64,000 nt of DNA, from positions 1,612,001 through 1,676,000 of the forward strand of contig NZ_CP115669.1 of NCBI RefSeq assembly GCF_029203285.1. The letters are read 5' to 3'. Source of the stretch: Pseudomonas sp. PSE14 (GTDB lineage: Bacteria > Pseudomonadota > Gammaproteobacteria > Pseudomonadales > Pseudomonadaceae). The notes beneath the pieces were generated by a model. That model did not search any database, was not told the origin of the DNA, and saw only the letters and a list, made by a program, of their open reading frames with translations. This document shows, in pieces, positions 1 through 10,331 of the stretch. The translations under genes were made by a program, and so were the position numbers. How positions within the stretch are numbered: the first letter of the stretch is position 1; each line of letters opens with the position of its first letter.

Positions 1-135
1 AGTTGGCTTGCGGGGCGCCCTGCTGAGGTGCGTTGCTGGCGTATTCGCTGGCGGGGCGCTCTAGTATGCTTCGCGCCCTTCGGCCCCTGGTGGGGCTAGT
101 CTTATCAATGCGTTCGTCGAACAGGAGATGTGGTT

Positions 136-561
136 ATGTTCGTCCTGGATACCCGCCTGAAGCAGGACACCGTCCCGGTGGGGGATTTTCCATTGAGCAG
201 TCTGCTGCTGATGAATGACTCGCAGTATCCGTGGTTCATCCTGGTGCCCCGGCGCGAAGACGTCAGCGAGCTGTTCCAGCTCGATCCCGAGGATCAGCAG
301 CAGCTCTGGAGGGAAGCCACGCAACTGGCCGAGACCCTCAAGGACACCTTCTGCGCCGACAAGATGAACGTCGCCAATCTCGGCAACGTCGTCAGCCAAT
401 TACATGTGCACGTGATCGTCCGTCGCCGTAGCGACGTGGCCTGGCCAGGTCCGGTGTGGGGGCGGCATCCGGCGGTGCCATACAGTGCCGAGGAGCTCGC
501 CCGCCTGCGCGAGAAGCTGCGCATGGTGTTGGGTGACGAGTTCCGATTCGCACAGGAGTGA
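136..561 (+). CDS. HIT-family (histidine triad) nucleotide hydrolase/transferase-like protein
   Basis: A 141-residue protein of normal HIT-family length. HIT proteins bind nucleotides and hydrolyse or transfer nucleoside phosphate groups in the cytoplasm; the substrate here is not known. The signature at residues 88-93 reads QLHVHV, so the first His of the canonical triad is Gln while the two following His, including the usual catalytic one, are kept. The ATG at 136 is chosen because AGGAG at 123-127 sits 8 nt upstream; an in-frame GTG at 130 is too close to that site. The stop lies just before slyX, so the two probably form one transcript ending at the 793-820 terminator. Confidence 0.88.
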   Translation: MFVLDTRLKQDTVPVGDFPLSSLLLMNDSQYPWFILVPRREDVSELFQLDPEDQQQLWREATQLAETLKDTFCADKMNVANLGNVVSQLHVHVIVRRRSDVAWPGPVWGRHPAVPYSAEELARLREKLRMVLGDEFRFAQE

Positions 562-564
562 GTG

Positions 565-771
565 ATGGAGCTGGAAGATCGGGTTGCCGACCTGGAGAGT
601 CGACTGGCATTCCAGGATGACGCTTTGCAGACCTTGAGTGATGTGGTCTACGAGCAAGAACGGGTGATCGAGCGCCTGCGTCTGCAGATGCAGGCCTTGA
701 TCAAGCGTCTCGAGGATCTGCAGGGGCAGGTTGGTGTCGCGGATGACGAGGCGCCGCCACCGCACTACTGA
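565..771 (+). CDS. slyX: SlyX-family small coiled-coil protein
   Basis: A 68-residue protein almost entirely of heptad-patterned helix (residues about 3-55), ending in the Asp/Glu-rich tail and PPPHY terminus typical of SlyX. The molecular role of SlyX is unknown; in Escherichia coli it is named for linkage to slyD, not for an activity. The ATG at 565 follows an in-frame GTG at 562; AGGAG within the end of the preceding HIT gene fits the ATG. It lies 3 nt after the HIT gene stop, so the two are coupled, and a strong hairpin with a T-tract follows. Confidence 0.88.
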   Translation: MELEDRVADLESRLAFQDDALQTLSDVVYEQERVIERLRLQMQALIKRLEDLQGQVGVADDEAPPPHY

Positions 772-792
772 TCTCTTGAAAACGAAGCCAAT

Positions 793-820
793 AAAAAGCC
801 CGCCAATCGGCGGGCTTTTT
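793..820. terminator. Bidirectional rho-independent terminator (slyX / cold-shock gene)
   Basis: A 12-bp stem, A5-GCCCGCC pairing with GGCGGGC-T5, closes a 4-nt loop. It has a T-tract on both strands, so it serves slyX from the left and the minus-strand cold-shock gene from the right. Confidence 0.9.
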
Positions 821-829
821 ATTGGGTGT

Positions 830-1423
830 TCAGCGGCGGTTGGGCAGGGCCGCTATCACGTCTTCGGCCTGCAATCCCTTGTCGCGCTGGACGACGGAGA
901 ACTCCACTCGCTGGCCTTCGATCAGGATACGGTGACCCTCGCCGCGGATGGCGCGGAAGTGCACGAAGATGTCTTCCCCGGTGTCGCGGGAGATGAAGCC
1001 GAAGCCCTTGGAGGTGTTGAACCACTTCACGGTGCCGGTTTCGCGGTTTTCGTCGCTGATCGGCGCGGCGGCAAGGTCGGTGGGCTTGTTCAGGCTGGCG
1101 GCCCATTGCAGGACGACGGCGACGGCCAGGCTCAGCAGTGGCAGCAGAATGGCCGGCTGCTCGCCGATGAAGGGTAGCGGTGCAAGCAGGATAAGCACTT
1201 GCAGCACGACGGCCAGAACCACCAGTGCGGTCGACAGGCTTTGCAGGGCGGCGGGTTGCTTGAGGCTGCTGCCAGGGGCGAGCAGCAGGCTGGTCAGGCC
1301 GAGCAGGGCGAGATAGATGGCATCGCTTTGCTGCAGGTAGGGCAGGGCATCGCTGCGCAAACTGGGAACGAACGACAGCAAGAGTGCTGCGACGCCCGTC
1401 AGGAGATGGACGACTTTCAACAT
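830..1423 (-). CDS. Membrane-anchored cold-shock-domain protein
   Basis: A 197-residue protein. Residues 1-110 contain about four hydrophobic segments (near 3-20, 36-50, 62-84 and 90-108), so the N-terminal half should sit in the inner membrane. Residues 129-195 form a complete cold-shock domain with RNP1 KGFGFI (139-144) and RNP2 DIFVHF (151-156), which bind single-stranded nucleic acid. The start at 1423 opens the first hydrophobic helix; a longer in-frame extension to 1528 lacks coding character. The equivalent P. aeruginosa gene is, from memory, PA0961, annotated only as a probable cold-shock protein. A function at the membrane is inferred, not shown. Confidence 0.87.
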   Translation of the reverse strand: MLKVVHLLTGVAALLLSFVPSLRSDALPYLQQSDAIYLALLGLTSLLLAPGSSLKQPAALQSLSTALVVLAVVLQVLILLAPLPFIGEQPAILLPLLSLAVAVVLQWAASLNKPTDLAAAPISDENRETGTVKWFNTSKGFGFISRDTGEDIFVHFRAIRGEGHRILIEGQRVEFSVVQRDKGLQAEDVIAALPNRR

Positions 1424-1596
1424 GGCTACAGATTCACCTTGAGCGGGTAACGAAGAAGCAGCCGTCCCGTGATGCGACGCCGAATAGGGAAATGAAAGCG
1501 TGCCGGACGGCCTATGCGCGAAACGCACGGCGGTTATTTAACAGCAAACCACTTGCCTTCACAAATCAACCGCTTAGGCCATTCGTAGGGGGAGGA

Positions 1597-1620
1597 AAAG
1601 CCCGCCTGTGGGCGGGCTTT
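1597..1620. terminator. Terminator downstream of the dps-like gene
   Basis: Perfect 10-bp stem AAAGCCCGCC/GGCGGGCTTT with a TGTG loop. On the minus strand it is followed by a T-run, fitting termination of the Dps gene that ends at 1642. Confidence 0.85.
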
Positions 1621-1641
1621 CTTCTATCTATTAAGGAAGGT

Positions 1642-2112
1642 TCAGTCGGCGAGGAGGCTGCGGAGCATCCAGGCGGTCTTTTCATGCACCTGCATGCGCT
1701 GGGTGAGCAGGTCGGCGGTGGGCTCGTCGTTAACCTTGTCCAGCAAGGGGAAAAGATTCCGGGCGGTGCGGACCACCGCTTCCTGTCCCTGTACCAGCAG
1801 GCGGATCATTTCCCTGGCCTCCGGTACGCCTTCCTCTTCCTGGATCGAGGACAGGCGTGCGTAGGCGGCGTAAGTCCCGGGTGCGGGGAAGCCCAGTGCG
1901 CGAATGCGCTCGGCGATGCTGTCCACGGCCAGTGCCAGTTCGGTGTATTGCCCTTCGAACATCAGGTGCAGGGTGTTGAACATCGGTCCGGTGACGTTCC
2001 AGTGGAAGTTGTGGGTCTTCAGATACAGGGTGTAGGTGTCGGCCAGTAGTCGGGAAAGGCCGTCGGCAATGGCGGCGCGGTCCTGTTCGGCGATTCCGAT
2101 GTTGATTTCCAT
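1642..2112 (-). CDS. dps: Dps-family DNA-binding ferritin-like protein
   Basis: A 156-residue protein with full Dps architecture. Dps forms a dodecameric shell that oxidises and stores iron with peroxide and protects DNA. The ferroxidase residues are visible: HW at 38-39, the LHxxFE motif (H49, E53) and DxxxE (D64, E68 in the VDSIAERI helix). The N-terminus is short and lacks the Lys-rich tail of E. coli Dps, so DNA binding may be weak. It is a single gene with its own terminator at 1597-1620 and AGG-rich sequence upstream. P. aeruginosa has a homologue at the same place (about PA0962). Induction by oxidative stress is typical for the family, but no OxyR site could be assigned. Confidence 0.92.
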   Translation of the reverse strand: MEINIGIAEQDRAAIADGLSRLLADTYTLYLKTHNFHWNVTGPMFNTLHLMFEGQYTELALAVDSIAERIRALGFPAPGTYAAYARLSSIQEEEGVPEAREMIRLLVQGQEAVVRTARNLFPLLDKVNDEPTADLLTQRMQVHEKTAWMLRSLLAD

Positions 2113-2271
2113 GGCGACCTCCGTGGGGCTGCGTGTTTGTCGATTCGGTACTTGGAGGTCAGGCTAACATCGGCGGGTTTGTGGGGCTCTTGGCTTGTGT
2201 CAAGGCAATCGATAGAGTCCTTCTATTGTTTTCTGGCTGGCAAAGCGTGCGTCAGCGAGCAGGGGAGGCGG

Positions 2272-2301
2272 CTGCAAGCCTTGGTTTTTTCAGGCTATAA
2301 T
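2272..2301 (+). promoter_or_regulatory. Sigma-70 promoter for fmdB-aspS
   Basis: A perfect -10 hexamer TATAAT at 2296-2301 lies 55 nt before the fmdB start. The best -35 candidate is CTGCAA at 2272-2277 with an 18-nt spacer, which is weak. The -10 is the more reliable half. Confidence 0.65.
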
Positions 2302-2355
2302 CCCGCCTTTGCCGCGGGATGCGGGCCCGTGGCGCTGTCTCAGCCAAGGTGTCCG

Positions 2356-2625
2356 ATGCCGATTTACGAATACCAGTGCCAATCCTGTGCACATCAGCTG
2401 GAAGCCATTCAGAAGTTCAGCGATGCGCCGTTGGTCGATTGTCCGGCCTGCAAGGCTCCCGAATTGAAGAAGATGTTGTCGGCGCCAGGCTTCCGCCTGG
2501 GCGGCGGCGGTTGGTACGAGACCGACTTCAAGACCGGTGCGAAGAAAAACCTGGCCTCCGGCGATACTCCTGCGGCCTGTCCGGCCACCGGTTGCGGTGG
2601 TGGCGGCTGCTCCGCCAGCGAATGA
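2356..2625 (+). CDS. FmdB-family zinc-ribbon regulatory protein
   Basis: An 89-residue protein beginning MPIYEYQC. It has a zinc ribbon of Cys8, Cys11, Cys29 and Cys32, then a Gly-rich C-terminus with further Cys residues (CGGGGC near the end). The family (PF09723) takes its name from the formamidase regulator FmdB, but the function of this conserved proteobacterial member is unknown. The start at 2356 is set by AAGGTG at 2346-2351 and by the conserved N-terminus; upstream in-frame sequence overlaps the promoter. It lies 43 nt before aspS and is probably co-transcribed with it, a conserved arrangement in Pseudomonas. Confidence 0.9.
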   Translation: MPIYEYQCQSCAHQLEAIQKFSDAPLVDCPACKAPELKKMLSAPGFRLGGGGWYETDFKTGAKKNLASGDTPAACPATGCGGGGCSASE

Positions 2626-2668
2626 GCGGTTCCCTAGAATTCAAGACTTTCGAGAAGCGAAACACACC

Positions 2669-4447
2669 ATGATGCGCAGCCACTATTGCGGCCAATTGAA
2701 CGAGAGCCTGGACGGTCAGGTAGTCACTCTTTGCGGTTGGGTACATCGCCGCCGCGACCACGGCGGGGTGATCTTCCTCGACGTGCGTGATCGTGAAGGT
2801 CTGGCCCAGGTGGTGTTCGACCCGGATCGCGTCGAGACCTTCGCCAAGGCCGACCGCGTGCGCAGCGAGTACGTGGTGAAGATCACCGGCAAGGTGCGCC
2901 TGCGCCCCGAAGGCGCGCGCAACGCCAACATGGCTTCCGGCGCAATCGAAGTGCTGGGTCATGAACTGGAAGTGCTGAACCAGGCCGAGACTCCGCCGTT
3001 CCCGCTGGACGAATACTCCGACGTGGGCGAGGAAACCCGCCTGCGCTACCGCTTCATCGACCTGCGTCGCCCGGAGATGGCCGCCAAGCTGAAGCTGCGC
3101 GCGCGCATCACCAGCAGCATCCGCCGCTACCTGGACGAGAACGGCTTCCTCGACGTGGAAACCCCGATCCTCGGTCGTCCGACCCCGGAAGGCGCGCGTG
3201 ACTATCTGGTGCCGAGCCGCACCTACCCGGGCCACTTCTTCGCCCTGCCGCAGTCGCCCCAGCTGTTCAAGCAGCTGCTGATGGTGGCCGGCTTCGACCG
3301 TTACTACCAGATCGCCAAATGCTTCCGCGACGAAGACCTGCGTGCCGACCGCCAGCCGGAATTCACCCAGATCGACATCGAGACCAGCTTCCTGGAAGAA
3401 AGCGACATCATCGAGATCACCGAGAAGATGGTTCGCCAGCTGTTCAAGGAAGTGCTGAACGTCGAGTTTGACGAATTCCCGCACATGCCCTTCGAAGAAG
3501 CCATGCGCCGTTACGGTTCGGACAAGCCGGACCTGCGCATCCCGCTGGAACTGGTCGACGTTGCCGATCAGCTGAAGGAAGTGGAGTTCAAGGTCTTCTC
3601 CGGTCCGGCGAACGATCCGAAGGGCCGCGTTGCCGCCCTGCGCGTACCGGGCGCTGCCTCCATGCCGCGCAGCCAGATCGACGACTACACCAAGTTCGTC
3701 GGCATCTACGGTGCCAAGGGCCTGGCCTACATCAAGGTCAACGAGCGCGCCAAGGGCGTGGAAGGCCTGCAGTCTCCGATCGTCAAGTTCATCCCGGAAG
3801 CCAACCTGAACGTGATCCTCGATCGCGTCGGCGCGGTTGACGGCGACATCGTGTTCTTCGGCGCCGACAAGGCCAAGATCGTCTGCGACGCCCTGGGCGC
3901 GCTGCGCATCAAGGTCGGCCATGACCTCAAGCTGCTCACCAAGGAGTGGGCGCCGATGTGGGTCGTGGACTTCCCGATGTTCGAAGAGAACGACGATGGC
4001 AGCCTGACGTCCCTGCACCACCCGTTCACCGCGCCCAAGTGCACTCCGGAAGAGCTCGAGGCCAATCCGGCCAACAAGCTGTCCCGTGCCTACGACATGG
4101 TGCTCAACGGCACCGAACTGGGCGGCGGCTCCATCCGCATCCACGACAAGGCCATGCAGCAGGCGGTGTTCCGCGTGCTGGGCATCGATGATGCGGAACA
4201 GGAAGAGAAGTTCGGCTTCCTCCTCGACGCCCTCAAGTACGGTGCACCGCCCCACGGCGGCTTGGCCTTCGGCCTGGACCGCCTGGTGATGCTGATGACC
4301 GGTGCGGCGTCGATCCGCGAAGTCATCGCCTTCCCGAAAACCCAGAGCGCGGGCGACGTCATGACCCAGGCGCCGGGTACCGTGGACGGCAAGGCGCTGC
4401 GCGAGCTGCACATCCGTCTGCGCGAGCAGCAGAAGGCCGCCGAGTAA
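2669..4447 (+). CDS. aspS: Aspartate-tRNA(Asp/Asn) ligase (non-discriminating AspRS)
   Basis: A 592-residue class IIb aminoacyl-tRNA synthetase. It has an N-terminal OB-fold anticodon domain (about 1-110), motif 2 around CFRDEDLR-x4-QPEFTQ, a bacterial GAD insertion in the middle and motif 3 GLDRLVM near 545. It charges tRNA-Asp, and in Pseudomonas, which lacks AsnRS, also tRNA-Asn for amidation by GatCAB. The HGG at residues 31-33 carries the His31 associated with non-discriminating behaviour in P. aeruginosa AspRS, where discriminating enzymes usually have Leu. The start is ATG 2669; ATG 2672 directly after is equally possible. Confidence 0.97.
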   Translation: MMRSHYCGQLNESLDGQVVTLCGWVHRRRDHGGVIFLDVRDREGLAQVVFDPDRVETFAKADRVRSEYVVKITGKVRLRPEGARNANMASGAIEVLGHELEVLNQAETPPFPLDEYSDVGEETRLRYRFIDLRRPEMAAKLKLRARITSSIRRYLDENGFLDVETPILGRPTPEGARDYLVPSRTYPGHFFALPQSPQLFKQLLMVAGFDRYYQIAKCFRDEDLRADRQPEFTQIDIETSFLEESDIIEITEKMVRQLFKEVLNVEFDEFPHMPFEEAMRRYGSDKPDLRIPLELVDVADQLKEVEFKVFSGPANDPKGRVAALRVPGAASMPRSQIDDYTKFVGIYGAKGLAYIKVNERAKGVEGLQSPIVKFIPEANLNVILDRVGAVDGDIVFFGADKAKIVCDALGALRIKVGHDLKLLTKEWAPMWVVDFPMFEENDDGSLTSLHHPFTAPKCTPEELEANPANKLSRAYDMVLNGTELGGGSIRIHDKAMQQAVFRVLGIDDAEQEEKFGFLLDALKYGAPPHGGLAFGLDRLVMLMTGAASIREVIAFPKTQSAGDVMTQAPGTVDGKALRELHIRLREQQKAAE

Positions 4448-4516
4448 GTCGATTCAAATTGCAGCGGCGCCCGCATCCGGGTGTCGCATGCCGAAACAAG
4501 TGATACGGAGTGAGTT

Positions 4517-5263
4517 ATGGCGGGTCATTCTAAATGGGCCAACATCAAACACCGCAAGGAACGTCAGGACGCCAAGAAGGGCAAGATCTTCACCAAGCTC
4601 ATTCGTGAGCTGACCGTCGCTGCCAAGCAGGGCGGCGGGGTCCCGGCGGACAACCCACGTCTGCGCCTGGCCGTGGACAAGGCGCTGACCGCCAACATGA
4701 CCCGCGACACCATTGATCGCGCCATCCAGCGCGGCGTGGGCTCCAGCGAAGCGGACAACATGGCCGAGCTGACCTATGAAGGTTACGCGCCCAGCGGCGT
4801 GGCGATCATCGTTGAAGCCATGACCGACAACCGCAACCGCACCGCGGCCGAAGTGCGCCATGCCTTCAGCAAGTGCGGGGGCAACCTGGGCACTGACGGT
4901 TCCGTTGCCTACATGTTCGAGCGCAAGGGCCAGATCAGCTATGCACCTGGCGTGAATGAAGAAGCCCTGATGGATGCCGCGCTGGAAGCCGGCGCCGACG
5001 ATGTGGTGGTCAACGACGACGGTTCCATCGACGTGTTCACCAGCTTCGCCGACTTCATCTCGGTCAACGAAGCGTTGACCGAAGCCGGCTTCAAGGGTGA
5101 GGAAGCGGAGATCACCATGATCCCCTCGACCACCGCGACCCTGGATCTGGAAACCGCGCAGAAGGTCCTCAAGCTGATCGACATGCTGGAAGACCTGGAC
5201 GACGTGCAGAACGTCTACTCCAACGCGGACATCCCGGACGAGGTGATGGCCCAACTGGGCTGA
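4517..5263 (+). CDS. pmpR: YebC/PmpR-family regulatory protein
   Basis: A 248-residue full-length YebC/TACO1-family protein starting with the family hallmark [14 protein letters not shown]. In P. aeruginosa this orthologue (PA0964, PmpR) was described as a negative regulator of the quinolone-signal regulator gene pqsR. YebC-family proteins have also been linked to translation of difficult sequences. GGAG at 4507-4510 precedes ATG 4517. It lies between aspS and ruvC as in most gammaproteobacteria and is followed by its own terminator. The pqs genes themselves are not in this window, so a pqs role cannot be assumed here. Confidence 0.93.
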   Translation: MAGHSKWANIKHRKERQDAKKGKIFTKLIRELTVAAKQGGGVPADNPRLRLAVDKALTANMTRDTIDRAIQRGVGSSEADNMAELTYEGYAPSGVAIIVEAMTDNRNRTAAEVRHAFSKCGGNLGTDGSVAYMFERKGQISYAPGVNEEALMDAALEAGADDVVVNDDGSIDVFTSFADFISVNEALTEAGFKGEEAEITMIPSTTATLDLETAQKVLKLIDMLEDLDDVQNVYSNADIPDEVMAQLG

Positions 5264-5288
5264 TCCCTCCGCCGGCGATGCTCTGAAG

Positions 5289-5335
5289 CCGGAAGCGGGA
5301 GTGGTCATGAGTGGCGCCTCCCGCTTCCGGTTTTT
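5289..5335 (+). terminator. Rho-independent terminator after pmpR
   Basis: Perfect 13-bp stem CCGGAAGCGGGAG/CTCCCGCTTCCGG with a 16-nt loop and T5 tail at 5331-5335. It separates pmpR from ruvCAB, although read-through may occur. Confidence 0.9.
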
Positions 5336-5379
5336 GTTATTTGAAGTGCGCGTGACGGACAAGGTTTGATCGGACGGAC

Positions 5380-5904
5380 ATGACCCTGATTCTCGGTATC
5401 GACCCAGGTTCGCGGATTACCGGCTTCGGCGTGGTGCGCGACACCGGCCGCGGCTGCGAATACGTGGCCTCGGGTTGCATCCGCACCGGCAATGGCGAGC
5501 TTTTCGAGCGCCTGCAGATCGTCTTCCGCGGCGTGCGCGAGGTTATCCAGACGTACAAGCCGACCATGATGGGCATCGAGCAGGTGTTCATGGCGCGCAA
5601 TGCCGACTCGGCGCTGAAGCTCGGTCAGGCGCGTGGCGCGGCCATAGTCGCGGCGGCGGAAGAGGGGCTGCAGATCGCCGAGTACACAGCCAGCCAGGTC
5701 AAGCAGGCCATCGCCGGCACCGGCGGTGCGGATAAGCAACAGGTGCAGATGATGGTGATGCATCTGCTCAAGCTGACGCAGAAGCCGCAGATCGATGCCT
5801 CCGACGCCCTGGCCATCGCGCTGTGCCATGCGCACACCCGGCAGAGCCTGGTGCCGCACGGCCTGTTGGGCGCTCGCCGACGTGGCGGCCGCCTGCGCCT
5901 GTGA
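5380..5904 (+). CDS. ruvC: Crossover junction endodeoxyribonuclease RuvC
   Basis: A 174-residue Holliday-junction resolvase that nicks four-way junctions symmetrically during recombinational repair, working with RuvAB. All four acidic catalytic residues are visible: D8 in GIDPG, E67 in GIEQVF, and D139 and D142 in [15 protein letters not shown]. Length is normal for the family (about 173). It starts at ATG 5380 and is followed 31 nt later by ruvA. Confidence 0.97.
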   Translation: MTLILGIDPGSRITGFGVVRDTGRGCEYVASGCIRTGNGELFERLQIVFRGVREVIQTYKPTMMGIEQVFMARNADSALKLGQARGAAIVAAAEEGLQIAEYTASQVKQAIAGTGGADKQQVQMMVMHLLKLTQKPQIDASDALAIALCHAHTRQSLVPHGLLGARRRGGRLRL

Positions 5905-5935
5905 TCCCGAATCTAGCAATTAAGGACGCTTACCT

Positions 5936-6541
5936 GTGATTGGACGCCTGCGTGGCACCCTGGCGGAAAAACAGCCGCCGCACCTGATCGTCGATGTGAA
6001 TGGGGTGGGCTACGAGCTCGAAGTGCCGATGACCACGCTCTATCGCCTGCCCGGCATCGGCGAGGCGGTGACGCTGCATACGCACCTGGTGGTGCGTGAA
6101 GACGCTCACCTGCTCTATGGCTTCGCCGAGAAGCGCGAGCGCGAGCTGTTCCGCGAGCTGATCCGCCTTAACGGGGTGGGGCCGAAACTTGCTCTTGCAC
6201 TGATGTCGGGTCTGGAAGTCGACGAACTGGTACGCTGCGTCCAGGCGCAGGATACTTCCACCCTGGTGAAGATCCCGGGGGTGGGCAAGAAGACCGCTGA
6301 GCGCCTGCTGGTTGAGCTCAAGGATCGTTTCAAGGCGTGGGAAAATATTCCGTCGATCGCGCCGCTGGTGGTGGAACCCAAACTGGTCGCCGCAGTCTCA
6401 AGCGCCGAATCCGATGCAGTCAGTGCCCTGATCGCCCTGGGCTTCAAACCCCAGGAGGCGAGCCGCGCTGTAGCCGCCGTGCAGGAAGAAGGCTTGTCCA
6501 GCGAAGAACTCATCCGCCGTTCCCTCAAGGGCATGGTCTAG
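5936..6541 (+). CDS. ruvA: Holliday junction branch-migration protein RuvA
   Basis: A 201-residue protein with the typical MIGRLRGTL start (OB-fold, about 1-62), two helix-hairpin-helix segments ([10 protein letters not shown] and [12 protein letters not shown], about 70-135) and a C-terminal domain III (about 155-201) that contacts RuvB. RuvA tetramers bind the junction and load the RuvB motor. The start codon is GTG at 5936. Ten nt separate its stop from ruvB. Confidence 0.96.
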   Translation: MIGRLRGTLAEKQPPHLIVDVNGVGYELEVPMTTLYRLPGIGEAVTLHTHLVVREDAHLLYGFAEKRERELFRELIRLNGVGPKLALALMSGLEVDELVRCVQAQDTSTLVKIPGVGKKTAERLLVELKDRFKAWENIPSIAPLVVEPKLVAAVSSAESDAVSALIALGFKPQEASRAVAAVQEEGLSSEELIRRSLKGMV

Positions 6542-6551
6542 GTAGACACTG

Positions 6552-7610
6552 ATGATCGAAGCCGATCGCCTGATTTCCTCAGCTTCCAGTCGCGACCGCG
6601 AAGAGCAGTTCGACCGCGCTATCCGCCCGCTCAAGCTGGCGGACTATGTCGGCCAGCCGGTGGTGCGCGAGCAGATGGAGCTGTTCATCCAGGCGGCCCG
6701 TGGGCGTCAGGAAGCTCTCGATCACACGCTGATCTTCGGCCCGCCTGGCCTGGGCAAGACCACTCTGGCGAACATCATCGCCCAGGAGATGGGGGTTTCG
6801 ATCAAGAGCACGTCCGGCCCGGTGCTGGAGCGCCCCGGCGACCTGGCGGCGATTCTGACCAACCTCGAACCGAACGACGTGCTATTCGTCGATGAGATCC
6901 ATCGCCTCTCGCCCATCGTCGAAGAAGTGCTGTACCCGGCGATGGAAGATTTCCAGCTGGACATCATGATCGGCGAAGGCCCGGCAGCGCGCTCCATCAA
7001 GCTCGACCTGCCGCCCTTCACCCTTGTAGGGGCAACGACGCGCGCCGGCATGCTGACCAACCCGCTGCGTGACCGGTTCGGTATCGTCCAGCGTCTCGAG
7101 TTCTACGGTGTAGATGACCTGTCCAGCATCGTCGCTCGCTCGGCGGGGATACTCGGCCTTGAGATCGAGCCGGCGGGAGCCTACGAGATCGCCCGTCGCG
7201 CCCGCGGCACGCCGCGGATCGCCAACCGCCTGCTGCGCCGTGTTCGGGACTTCGCCGAGGTGCGTGGCACCGGACATATCAGCAGCGACATCGCTGATAA
7301 GGCGCTGAACCTGCTGGACGTTGACGAGCGTGGTTTCGATCATCAGGATCGCCGCCTGCTGCTGACCATGATCGACAAGTTCGACGGTGGGCCGGTGGGT
7401 ATCGACAACCTGGCGGCGGCCATCAGTGAAGAAAGACACACGATTGAAGACGTGCTGGAGCCCTATCTGATCCAGCAAGGCTATATCATGCGCACTCCAC
7501 GGGGCCGTGTAGTAACCCGGCATGCATACCTGCATTTCGGCCTGAACGTGCCGAAGCGGATGGGGGAGGGGGCGACACCGGATATGTTTGCCCCTGAAGA
7601 TAGTAATTAA
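6552..7610 (+). CDS. ruvB: Holliday junction ATP-dependent DNA helicase RuvB
   Basis: A 352-residue AAA+ motor that drives branch migration. Walker A is GPPGLGKTT (63-71), Walker B is LFVDEIH (near 115), sensor 1 is GATTRAGML (near 160), and the C-terminal winged-helix domain ends near 337. The family length is about 335-350. It is the last of the ruvCAB cluster, and the tol genes follow on the same strand without an obvious terminator. Confidence 0.97.
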   Translation: MIEADRLISSASSRDREEQFDRAIRPLKLADYVGQPVVREQMELFIQAARGRQEALDHTLIFGPPGLGKTTLANIIAQEMGVSIKSTSGPVLERPGDLAAILTNLEPNDVLFVDEIHRLSPIVEEVLYPAMEDFQLDIMIGEGPAARSIKLDLPPFTLVGATTRAGMLTNPLRDRFGIVQRLEFYGVDDLSSIVARSAGILGLEIEPAGAYEIARRARGTPRIANRLLRRVRDFAEVRGTGHISSDIADKALNLLDVDERGFDHQDRRLLLTMIDKFDGGPVGIDNLAAAISEERHTIEDVLEPYLIQQGYIMRTPRGRVVTRHAYLHFGLNVPKRMGEGATPDMFAPEDSN

Positions 7611-7659
7611 TTGCATTTGCGGGCGATTGCCGATTGGCAAAGCCTTTACTTGGTTCTAG

Positions 7660-8109
<450 letters not shown>

Positions 8110-8110
8110 C

Positions 8111-8806
8111 GTGGAACCGAACGTCGTCGACCATACTTCCATGTGGAGCTTGATCAGTAACGCCAGCATCGTGGTACAGCTGGTCATGCTGACCCTGGTG
8201 GCCGCCTCGGTCACTTCGTGGATCATGATTTTCCAGCGCAGCAACATGATGCGCTCGGCCAAGAAGGCCCTGGAAACCTTCGAAGAGCGCTTCTGGTCGG
8301 GTATCGACCTGTCCAAGCTCTACCGCCAGGCCGGCAGCAACCCTGACCCGGATTCGGGCGTCGAGCAGATCTTCCGTGCCGGCTTCAAGGAATTCTCCCG
8401 TCTGCGCCAGCAGGCCGGCGTCGATCCGGATGCGGTGATGGAAGGCGTTTCCCGCGCCATGCGCGTCGCCATCTCCCGCGAGGAAGAGAAGCTGGAAACC
8501 AGCCTGCCGTTCCTCGCCACCGTCGGTTCCACCAGCCCGTACATCGGTCTGTTCGGCACCGTGTGGGGCATCATGAACTCCTTCCGCGGCCTGGCCCAGG
8601 TGCAGCAGGCAACCCTCGCCACCGTGGCGCCGGGCATTGCCGAAGCGCTGATTGCCACCGCCATCGGCCTGTTCGCGGCCATCCCCGCGGTCATCGCCTA
8701 CAACCGTTTCTCCGCTCGCTCGGAAACCCTGATCGGCCGTTACTACACCTTCGCCGACGAGTTCCAGGCCATCCTGCACCGCAAAGTGCACACCAGCGAC
8801 GATTGA
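8111..8806 (+). CDS. tolQ: Tol-Pal system proton-channel subunit TolQ
   Basis: A 231-residue inner-membrane protein of the ExbB/MotA/TolQ family. It has a first transmembrane helix near 18-40, a large cytoplasmic loop, and two further helices near 135-160 and 170-195 (TVGSTSPYIGLFGTVWG and PGIAEALIATAIGLFAAIPAV). With TolR it forms the proton channel that energises TolA during outer-membrane constriction at division. The start is GTG 8111, set by AGGAGATT at 8099-8106 and by the conserved MEPNVVDHTSMW N-terminus. It is tightly coupled to ybgC. Confidence 0.96.
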   Translation: MEPNVVDHTSMWSLISNASIVVQLVMLTLVAASVTSWIMIFQRSNMMRSAKKALETFEERFWSGIDLSKLYRQAGSNPDPDSGVEQIFRAGFKEFSRLRQQAGVDPDAVMEGVSRAMRVAISREEEKLETSLPFLATVGSTSPYIGLFGTVWGIMNSFRGLAQVQQATLATVAPGIAEALIATAIGLFAAIPAVIAYNRFSARSETLIGRYYTFADEFQAILHRKVHTSDD

Positions 8807-8829
8807 AGACGACCAAGAGGTAAGCCGTC

Positions 8830-9294
8830 ATGGCAAGAGTTCGTCACAAGCGCAAGCCGGTCGCCGAAATGAACGTGGTGCCTTACATCGACGTGATGTT
8901 GGTACTGCTGGTCATTTTCATGGTGACCGCGCCGATGCTCAACCAGGGGGTCAAGGTCGACCTGCCCAAGGTTTCCAGCGAAGCGCTGCCGCAGGATAAC
9001 GATTCCCGCGTGCTCACCATCTCCATCAAGGCCGACAAGACCTACTACTGGAACATGGGCTCGGAAGTGGACCCGGATCAGGGCAAGGGCAGCCAGACTG
9101 CGGTTTCCCTCGACCAACTGGTCAGTGCCGCCTCCGGCATCATGGCCGAGAACAGCCGCCAGGGTAAGAAAGTCCAGGTCTTCGTCCGGGGTGACAAGGC
9201 CGTCGACTATGGTTCGGTCATGGCCGTCATGGGTGGCCTGCAGAAAGCCGGGGTCGGCAACGTCGGTCTGATTACCGAGGCGCCGGGGACTTGA
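8830..9294 (+). CDS. tolR: Tol-Pal system protein TolR
   Basis: A 154-residue bitopic inner-membrane protein. A short cytoplasmic N-terminus leads into a single helix (about 17-38) carrying the PYIDVMLVLLVIF motif, whose Asp is the proton-conducting residue of the TolQR channel. The rest is periplasmic. It is a few residues longer than the roughly 146 I recall for PAO1, apparently from extra residues around the DPDQGKGSQ segment (about 80-88). Its TGA overlaps the tolA ATG in TGATG, giving translational coupling. Confidence 0.95.
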   Translation: MARVRHKRKPVAEMNVVPYIDVMLVLLVIFMVTAPMLNQGVKVDLPKVSSEALPQDNDSRVLTISIKADKTYYWNMGSEVDPDQGKGSQTAVSLDQLVSAASGIMAENSRQGKKVQVFVRGDKAVDYGSVMAVMGGLQKAGVGNVGLITEAPGT

Positions 9295-10331
9295 TGCACC
9301 AGCTCGAGCGCTCTCCTTCGGAAAGCTACTTCTGGCCGATCGTTCTGGCCGTAGCGCTGCACGTCCTGATCTTCGCCATGCTCTTCGTCAGCTGGGCCAT
9401 GACGCCTGAACTGCCGCCTTCGCGGCCGATCGTTCAGGCCACCCTGTACCAGCTGAAGTCCAAGAGCCAGGCGACCCAGCAGACCAACCAGAAGATTGCC
9501 GGCGAAGCCAAGAAGACCTCGTCTCGGCAGTACGAGCAGGAGCAGCTCGAGCAGAAGAAGGCCGAACAGCAGGCTATCGCAGCGGCCAAGGCCGAGGAAC
9601 AAAAGAAGGCCGACGCTGCTCAAAAGGCGGCTGAAGCCAAGAAAGAGGCTGAAGCCAAGAAGGCGGATGAGGCCAAGAAGGCCGCCGATGCTGCCGCGGC
9701 CAAGAAAGAAGCTGAGGCCAAGGCTGCTGCCGAGAAGCAGCAGGCCGACATTGCCAAGAAGAAGGCCGAGGAAGAAGCCAAGAAGCAAGCCGCTGAGGAC
9801 GCCAAGAAAAAGGCGGCGGAAGAGGCCAAGAAGAAGGCTGCCGAGGACGCGAAGAAGAAAGCCGCTGCTGACGAGGCCAAGAAGAAGGCCGCCGCGGTCG
9901 AGGCTGCCAAGAAGAAGGCAGCTGCGGCTGCCGCTCGCAAGGCGCAGGAAGACAAGAAGGCTCAGGCTCTGGCCGAGCTGCTGTCGGACGATACGCAGCG
10001 ACAACAGGCTTTGGCTGACGAGCAAGGTAACGAGGTCGCTGGTAGCCTTGACGACTTGATCGTGAAACTGGTGAGCGAGCAGTGGAACCGCCCGCCATCG
10101 GCACGTAACGGAATGAGCGTAGAGGTGCTGATCCAGATGCTGCCGGATGGCACCATCACCAACGCCAGCGTGACCCGCTCGAGTGGCGACAAGCCGTTCG
10201 ATGCTTCCGCGGTGGCGGCGGTGCGGAACGTCGGCCGGATTCCCGAGATGCAACAACTGGATCGTGCGACCTTTGATCAGCTCTACCGTCAGCGCCGCAT
10301 CGTCTTCAAACCGGAGGATTTAAGTCTGTGA
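9294..10331 (+). CDS. tolA: Tol-Pal system envelope-spanning protein TolA
   Basis: A 345-residue three-domain protein: one N-terminal membrane helix (about 14-35), a very long Ala/Lys/Glu-rich helical domain II (about 60-225) made of many [13 protein letters not shown]-type repeats, and a C-terminal globular domain III (about 240-345) that contacts TolB and colicins or pyocins. It transmits proton-motive force from TolQR to Pal at the outer membrane. The start is ATG 9294, overlapping the tolR stop by one base; an in-frame TTG at 9291 is less likely. Its stop overlaps tolB. Confidence 0.95.
   Translation: MHQLERSPSESYFWPIVLAVALHVLIFAMLFVSWAMTPELPPSRPIVQATLYQLKSKSQATQQTNQKIAGEAKKTSSRQYEQEQLEQKKAEQQAIAAAKAEEQKKADAAQKAAEAKKEAEAKKADEAKKAADAAAAKKEAEAKAAAEKQQADIAKKKAEEEAKKQAAEDAKKKAAEEAKKKAAEDAKKKAAADEAKKKAAAVEAAKKKAAAAAARKAQEDKKAQALAELLSDDTQRQQALADEQGNEVAGSLDDLIVKLVSEQWNRPPSARNGMSVEVLIQMLPDGTITNASVTRSSGDKPFDASAVAAVRNVGRIPEMQQLDRATFDQLYRQRRIVFKPEDLSL

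Noticed and set aside
1423-1528. N-terminal extension of the cold-shock protein
   Set aside because: The first 35 residues lack conservation and a ribosome site, and the membrane helix starts at residue 1 of the shorter form.
2528-4411. A 627-codon open frame on the minus strand opposite aspS
   Set aside because: It is antisense to a certain gene, has no ribosome site or conserved domain, and long antisense frames are expected in GC-rich Pseudomonas genes.
9600-9960. Possible tandem repeat or CRISPR-like array
   Set aside because: Repeats are imperfect and in frame, encoding the TolA domain II coiled coil. There is no repeat-spacer pattern.
9496-10059. Arg/Pro-rich frame inside tolA
   Set aside because: It is the shifted reading of the tolA Ala/Lys/Glu repeats, with no independent evidence.
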